Assembly (NCBI GenBank): GCA_949752745.1
Contig: OX457026.1
Span: 74,402,742-74,466,741, forward strand
Direction: 5' to 3'
DNA length: 64,000 bases
Source: Protula sp. h YS-2021
Taxonomy: Eukaryota > Annelida > Polychaeta > Sabellida > Serpulidae
In this document: positions 59,093 to 64,000 of the stretch, piece after piece
Position numbering within the stretch: position 1 is the stretch's first letter
Layout: each line of letters opens with the position of its first letter
Notes under the pieces: model-generated
The model's input: only the letters and a program-made list of their open reading frames with translations
Databases searched by the model: none
What the model was told of the DNA's origin: nothing
Translations under genes and position numbers: made by a program

Positions 59093-59439
59093 TTCGATTA
59101 TTTCAGGGTAATAAAAACAATAAGAACCATTTGGTTGGCTTTGTGTACCAATAGCATTAGGGCAACATATTTCTATTATTTATCAGGCAACAATTATTTG
59201 GCTTTCCCGTTATATCTAACAAATTTGTCACTGTTCATCCATGATGGAACAGAGAAATCCTTTTACATACATCATATATATTTGGGAAGTTCGTCCGCGA
59301 TATACATTGTGTCCAGGCCATACGCAATGGTGTTTTTATACCACAACTGCCAGTACGCGTACAAAGGAAACAATACCAGGTAGACGCACCATCGGTTCTA
59401 GTCGGAATTTACCGGTATGAAACGGACATCCGTACGACG

Positions 59440-59698
59440 TCTTTCCGACTGCTGTCGTCTCCAACTTCGAACCTATGTCATTTTCCTACGTTAAAATTCC
59501 GACTAAACCCATCGACGTCGAAACACAACCTTATTATTGGGGATTCAATAAAAAACTATCTGAGAAAGGCCACAGTTTCCATTTTCACTACTGAGGCGAT
59601 CTATACCTTTGATTTGTTTGAGGCGGCGTCGACCAACGCTACTGACTCGAGCTTTTGCTACTTTCTGGATGGGTCACCACTCACTCTCTCTCCACATC
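59440..59698 (+). pseudogene. Possible SGNH-esterase-like fragment
   Basis: An open stretch without an ATG start reads LNPSTSKHNLIIGDSIKNYL then RKATVSIFTTEAIYTFDLFE to a TAG. The hydrophobic strand followed by GDSI resembles block I of SGNH/GDSL hydrolases, which occur in ORF1 of some LINEs. The rest is too short to confirm, so this is weak. Confidence 0.2.
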
Positions 59699-59998
59699 AT
59701 TAGCCTCCTGAATATTCCTTGAATCTTTATTGTTGTCTTTTCCTTCATTAGCCTCTCCCATTTGTGAAGTGAACGTTTCATGACTCACCGTTTATTCTTG
59801 TGGAGCAGAAACTGAATTATTCATATGCGTAGTATACATATAACGGCTTTCTGCCATAACTTTTTGGAGTAAAAAGTCTTTCAGATTGCAAAATTCACTC
59901 AATATTTGTAAACTGAAGCAGAAAAGAGGCTTGATGTTTGAAGGCAGGCAAAAAGAAACTATTACAGTCGGGTACATTAGAATTGTTGAGATTTAAAT

Positions 59999-60446
59999 AT
60001 TTAACACTTGACAAGCCTTTGGCTTGCAAGAGTTATATAAATTTGTGCGAGCAAAATTCGTCCTTTTTTTTCTTCTTGACAGTTTTTCCGATTTTTTGTG
60101 TCTTCTTCTTCTCTGACACTATGGGCCCTACGACCATGAAACTTGGGACTTATGAAGAGCTTGATCTGAACATGTGCATGTCACTTTTTATTTTCGTCTT
60201 TGATTTCGTTTTCTTGGTAAAATGCGATGTGAAAAGAGTGTATTTTTTTGCAAGTAAATGCGTAGCATTTAACCCACATCACACACAGTTGCTCAGTGAG
60301 CTTCGTGCGAGCTCTCACTGCGTAAATAGAGAACACGGCGTATTCCTGATCAGTCAATAAAACCTTAAGTCAACAAGAACCAAACACTACTCGGCTTATA
60401 AGACGTATTCAAGCTGTGTTGTTAACACTTGACAAGCCTTTGGCTT
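59999..60446 (+). repeat. Interspersed repeat family, copy 5
   Basis: Starts TTAACACTTGACAAGCCTTT and contains the ATGGGCCCTACGACCATGAA block. After about 422 bases it is followed by a second partial start of the same family (60423-60446), a head-to-tail arrangement as at 19758-20187. Confidence 0.9.
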
Positions 60447-60509
60447 GTAATCCTAGTTATAACGCAGAAAAGAGTGAGTCTTCAGGATTTCTCTTTTGTT
60501 TAAACTTTT

Positions 60510-60570
60510 ATTTAAATTCTTTCCAGACCGGTTTCGGTACGAACTGACCTTCTTCAGTGGAAAATTTATT
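60510..60570 (-). ncRNA. Hammerhead ribozyme-like motif of the Penelope-like element
   Basis: Minus strand: helix I 5' arm AAATTTTCCA, core CTGAAGA, helix II GGT...ACC, core GAA, very short helix III ACC/GGT, cleavage-site C (60526), then helix I 3' arm TGGAAAGAATTT. Helix I pairs TTCCA/TGGAA and AAATT/AATTT around an internal loop, the usual type I form. All invariant core bases are present; the one deviation is an extra A between the core and helix II. The minimal helix III would favour action as a dimer. Penelope-like elements are known to carry such ribozymes. Cleavage activity is inferred, not shown. Confidence 0.6.
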
Positions 60571-60880
60571 TTACAATGTTAGTGAAAAACCGTGGGGGTC
60601 CTTTACTTTTTCAGGATCATTTTTACTCCTGAAATTGTGTACGATTTCAGGATCGCACAGTCTGATTGTGACGTTAGTTACCGTTAGATCAATTATGACG
60701 TAGTAATTATGGGATGTTTACTGCATTGTCATAGCAAAATGACTTTCTGAAAACTTTTTTTAAGGGAAGGGTTATTCAAGCTTGAAGGTTTATCAATGAC
60801 AATTACAAAATATATACTAGCAATATTTAGCGACATCTGTTATATAATTTACGTGATATGTGAGAAGATATTTTTGCATA

Positions 60881-61801
60881 TTAAATGTTCATTATAAAGT
60901 CATAAGTTTCTTGCAAATTGTCCACAGTTTCGACATCCGGGAATGGTGATATTGTCTGTGGCTGACTGAGTTCTTTAAATATTTCTTCAATTTCTCCCTC
61001 ATTTATAGTTCCGTGCGTAGTAATTGATTCGATTGCCGGATCTGCAGGATGAATTCTCTCTGTGTCTGACCCGGTATTTTCATTAAAGAAACTGAGTTTT
61101 GAGATCATATCTCTTCTGTCAGGGAAGTTCTCAAATCGCATGAATTTTTCGTTATTTCCCAGGGTATTTTGCAGCATCTTACCTCTGGGTATAGGTAGTT
61201 TTGACAGAGTTATGTGTTTATTGAATTGTGTTACGTAGGATGGGATCTTCTTATCCTCGGTGCAGTACTGTTTTTTAAAAAAGGGTGTCCTTCGTATTGC
61301 ATATGTAAATGTTTCTATTTTGACTATCCTTTCGGTGATGGGTGGCATAGGCTCATCTTGCGTTGGTGTAGGTGGTGATTCCAAGGGGTGGAGCTGGGTT
61401 GGTATTTCCGTTTCCTTTAGCCCACATAGTGTGGGTTTTCTCATATAACTAAGCATTACGTCGTCAGCTTTGAAGATATCTCTCCGTCGCAAGATCTTAG
61501 GAGAATTTGCCCGTGTAGTCGCTTCCAGAGGTGGGTGGTATGGTACTGGTTTTGTTGGCATACTATTGGCGATCGGTTCTGTTTTTATGTCGTACTTTGA
61601 AATATCTAAATGGTGCATATCCTTCATGTGTATTTTGAGATTGTATTTACGTATTGTAGAGTAATAACAAGCTGGGCAAAAGTGCCTCGAAGGGTTAACT
61701 GCATGTATATTATTCTCATGTCTCTTTAAATTAGATTTGGTACTAAAGTTCGTTGAACATATTTGGCATTCGTAAATTTGCCTTTTTATTTTAGTTTCCA
61801 T
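60881..61801 (-). CDS. C2H2 zinc-finger protein, apparent second ORF of the Penelope-like element
   Basis: 306 codons, intact. ATG at 61801 lies two bases after the TAG of the RT-endonuclease frame (61806-61804), in a different frame. Two classical fingers open the protein: YECQICSTNFSTKSNLKRHE, ending H-x4-H, and HFCPACYYSTIRKYNLKIHM, ending H-x4-H. Both have the C-x2-C...H-x4-H spacing. Such fingers bind nucleic acid; here they might bind the element RNA or target DNA (inference). Residues 80-306 are Pro-, Ser- and Glu-rich with no recognised domain, ending in an acidic part (NEGEIEEIFKELSQ). The position suggests expression from the same RNA by termination-reinitiation. I know no standard Penelope layout with this ORF. 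It could instead be a host gene overlapped by insertion, but the tight junction argues against that. Confidence 0.75.
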   Translation of the reverse strand: METKIKRQIYECQICSTNFSTKSNLKRHENNIHAVNPSRHFCPACYYSTIRKYNLKIHMKDMHHLDISKYDIKTEPIANSMPTKPVPYHPPLEATTRANSPKILRRRDIFKADDVMLSYMRKPTLCGLKETEIPTQLHPLESPPTPTQDEPMPPITERIVKIETFTYAIRRTPFFKKQYCTEDKKIPSYVTQFNKHITLSKLPIPRGKMLQNTLGNNEKFMRFENFPDRRDMISKLSFFNENTGSDTERIHPADPAIESITTHGTINEGEIEEIFKELSQPQTISPFPDVETVDNLQETYDFIMNI

Positions 61802-61803
61802 TT

Positions 61804-64000
61804 CTACCAGATTTGGTTTAGTCCGTGCGGGGATAGCGTTTTGAATCTTCGTATAAACACTTCTTCGTAACGTAGGCGCTCGTTGTCGTCTGCTATCGTC
61901 ATGCGTAATGGTGATGCACGTAAGTTTGTGACGCTGTGATCCGGCAGCGAAAAATTTTTACTAACAGGTTTGAATTTGTTGGCATTTTGTATATCGTTGC
62001 GGTGGCTGTACATGCGTTCTCTGAAGGATAAGGATGTTTGGCCTATGTATTGTATTCCGCAGTGGTTGCACCAGATAAGATATATAACAGATGTGCTGTT
62101 GCAATCTAAATATTGGTGGATTCTGTATTTAAATGTTTTATCCTTGTTTTCGGCTATTTTCAGTGGAGTAATGAATTTGCATGTTGTGCAATTTTTGCCA
62201 CATTGGAAGGATCCTTTGTCCCGCGTTGGCTTATATGTAATATCGTTTCTAACTAACAAATCTCTCAAGTTTTTTGGTCGTCGGAAAGCTACTATAAATT
62301 TATTATTCAGAAGAAATTTAGTGTTTTCATTTCCTTCGAGGATTTGCTTGTGGGTTGACATAATTTTCGTGATTTTGGTTAGGTTGGGATGGAATGTCGT
62401 AGTAAAGGGTATGATTTGTTGTTTTTTTGTTTCTTTGTATCTTAGGAGGTCGTTTCTGTTTGTGGCTTTAGCTTTTTGTATGGCAAGTTTAACTACTTCG
62501 TCCGGATATTTACGGTTTATGAGATGGTTTCTTAATCTTTGAAGATGAAAATCACAGTCTTTGTCTTTGCTGCATAATTTCCTGATCCGCAAGGCTTGAG
62601 CAAAAGGAATGTTGTCTTTTTGATGTGCTGGATGACATGATGTGTATTCTAAGTATAGATGTGCATCCGTTGGTTTTGAATAGAGGCTGGTATGGATTTT
62701 TTTGCCTTTCTTTATTACTTTTACGTCTAAAAATTGACTGCTTCGGTGGAATGCTCTGCAGTAAACTTGAGTGTTGGGAGGAAGTTGTTGAGTTCTAATA
62801 AGAATTTTTGTAAAGCATCGTAGCCCCAGGTCCAGATAGAAAAAATATCATCTATGAATCTCCACCATACTAATGGCAGGAATGTTTGGGTATCTAAGAA
62901 TTTGTCTTCTAAGTCCGCTACAGTCTGTATTACATAAAATACTGCCATTTTGGTTCCCATAGTGGTACCTTGTTTTTGTTCAAAAAAGGCTCCATTGAAT
63001 ATAAAAGCAGTTTTTTTCAGGACGAATGTAATCATATGTTTTAGTACATGCGTGGGAATTTCAGGATTGAGTCTTGTGTTAAATGCTCGCGTCGTGGCGA
63101 CAATGTCATCATCGTGCGGAATGTTAGTATACAAGGATACGATATCAATGGTCAATAATATAGAGTTTTCGGGAATTTCTCCTAATGTTTGAAGTTTTTG
63201 TAGAAAGTCTGTAGTGTCTTTTAAATATGATGCGGTTTGAGAGACGATAGGTTTAAGATGGTAGTCGATGAACTCACTAATTCTTTCAGTCGGGCTTTGA
63301 ACCTGGGAGATTATGGGTCTACCAGGGTTGTTTGCTTTATGTATTTTGGGAAGCATGTAAAAGATCGGAGTTCTGGGGTTCCTTGGTTTCAAATAGTTTG
63401 CAGTTTCTGCGTCTAATAAGCCTTGTGATTGTATTTTCTTGATATAGTCTGTTATTTCTTTGGCGGTTTTTAGGGTAGGGTCCTTAGCGATCGGTTTGTA
63501 ATGGTTTCTATTGCTTAATTGTCTGTGGGCTTCTGCTATATAATCTTCCTTATTCCAGATCATAATGCTGCCTCCTTTATCTGCTGGTCGGATGATTATC
63601 TCTTTGTTATTTTGTAAAGATTTGATCGCTGCAAATTCCTTTTTCGTCAGGTTAGGGTAATGTGAAGTTGTGACTGGGATCTTTTTTATTTCTTCTTCTA
63701 TGTTAATCATGAAACAGTTTAGATGATTTGGTATAGTTGTGTTGGGGGTCCAACCTCTTTTTCGTTTAAATCTGGGATTAGTGTCTGTCGGGTTGGTTGT
63801 GTCGTGTCTAAAATAGTTTTTGAGTCTTAATCTTCTTTGAAAAATTAGGATGTCTTTCTCAGTTTCCAAAGGGTCTATTTTGGGGGTAGGAACATATTTT
63901 AAACCTTTTGATAGTAATTGTAGTTCCTCTTGTTTCGGTTTATAGTTGGATAAATTCACTACTGTGTTGTCATTTAGTTGCCGTCTGAACCGTCTTGATC
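61804..64000 (-). CDS. Penelope-like reverse transcriptase with GIY-YIG endonuclease (one frameshift, 5' end beyond window)
   Basis: The frame is open at the window edge and reads FRRQLNDNTVVNLSNYKP before ELQLLSKGLKYVPTP, typical of this family. RT blocks follow: IIIRPADKGGSIMIWNKEDY, FYMLPKIHKANNPGRPIISQ, LLTIDIVSLYTNIPHDDDI (motif A), KQGTTMGTKMAVFYV (motif B), VWWRFIDDIFSIW (motif C). The motif B tail (AVFYVIQTV) is unusual where Ala-Pro-x-Tyr-Ala-Asn is normal. At 62729-62733 a T-run (minus strand) is one base short, giving a premature TAG at 62727. The reading resumes in the adjacent frame with VIKKGKKIHTSLYSKPTDAH. The C-terminal part carries a Cys cluster (CGKNCTTC) and the GIY-YIG nuclease (VIYLIWCNHCGIQYIGQTSL, then RERMYSHRND) that nicks target DNA. 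It ends at TAG 61804. Confidence 0.88.

Larger units (their letters stand above)
60510..64000 (-). mobile_element. Penelope-like retroelement, right end of window, 5' part missing
   Basis: Minus-strand order: RT plus GIY-YIG frame (64000 to 61804, open at the window edge), two-base gap, C2H2 zinc-finger frame (61801-60881), about 310 bases of AT-rich 3' region, hammerhead-like motif (60570-60510). Apart from one single-base frameshift at 62729-62733, all frames are intact, which suggests recent activity. The element lies outside any recognised host gene. Confidence 0.8.

Noticed and set aside
61970..62542. 190-codon plus-strand frame
   Set aside because: Antisense shadow of the GIY-YIG coding region; hydrophobic composition is a by-product.

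Overview
This is an AT-rich, intron-containing animal nuclear sequence, most likely from a marine invertebrate and plausibly a bivalve mollusc. The evidence is a small-exon nicotinic-type Cys-loop receptor gene, a ninjurin gene, Penelope, DIRS-like, Gypsy, LINE and Tc1 transposons, many foldback and MITE elements, and long (TA)n/(CT)n microsatellites. No prokaryotic features, rRNA genes or tRNA genes were recognised. Species assignment is inference.

Host-like genes. (1) The last exon of a ninjurin-family gene lies at 6696-7643 (+), with a very long insertion between its two membrane helices. (2) A nicotinic acetylcholine receptor alpha-type gene runs on the minus strand from 32496 to 15864. 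Six exons were resolved with consistent splice phases (signal peptide, ligand-binding domain, Cys-loop, vicinal Cys pair, TM1, and a last exon with TM4). No TM2-TM3 exon was found. (3) A four-exon gene encoding a small Tudor-like protein lies at 36895-38810 (+). It sits inside a roughly 9.2 kb region bounded by imperfect inverted repeats (33461-42692).

Mobile DNA. 1-670 and 23569-24292 are foldback elements with G-run (quadruplex-prone) ends. 8006-8726, 13595-14260 and 4680-4980 belong to a family rich in ACGTC-type motifs. 14318-15196 is a pair of inverted 200 bp MITEs. 19758-21272, 30790-31336 and 60000-60446 are copies of one interspersed repeat. 21962-23426 is a decayed Tc1-like transposon. 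28230-30114 is an element holding a 139 bp array of nuclear-receptor half-site-like motifs. 43900-45200 (DIRS-like, -), 47200-48480 (Gypsy, +) and 48540-51265 (LINE, +) form a retroelement graveyard. 51508-52392 is a pogo/Tigger-like MITE, and 57355-57975 is a MITE whose ends are short tandem repeats.

Most notable system: the right end (60510-64000, minus strand) is a largely intact Penelope-like retroelement. An RT plus GIY-YIG frame carries a single one-base frameshift. It is followed two bases after its stop codon by an intact 306-codon frame encoding two C2H2 zinc fingers. About 310 bases further downstream is a hammerhead-ribozyme-like motif on the same strand. The RT-endonuclease / zinc-finger / ribozyme layout looks unusual to me and is the best candidate for an undescribed arrangement.
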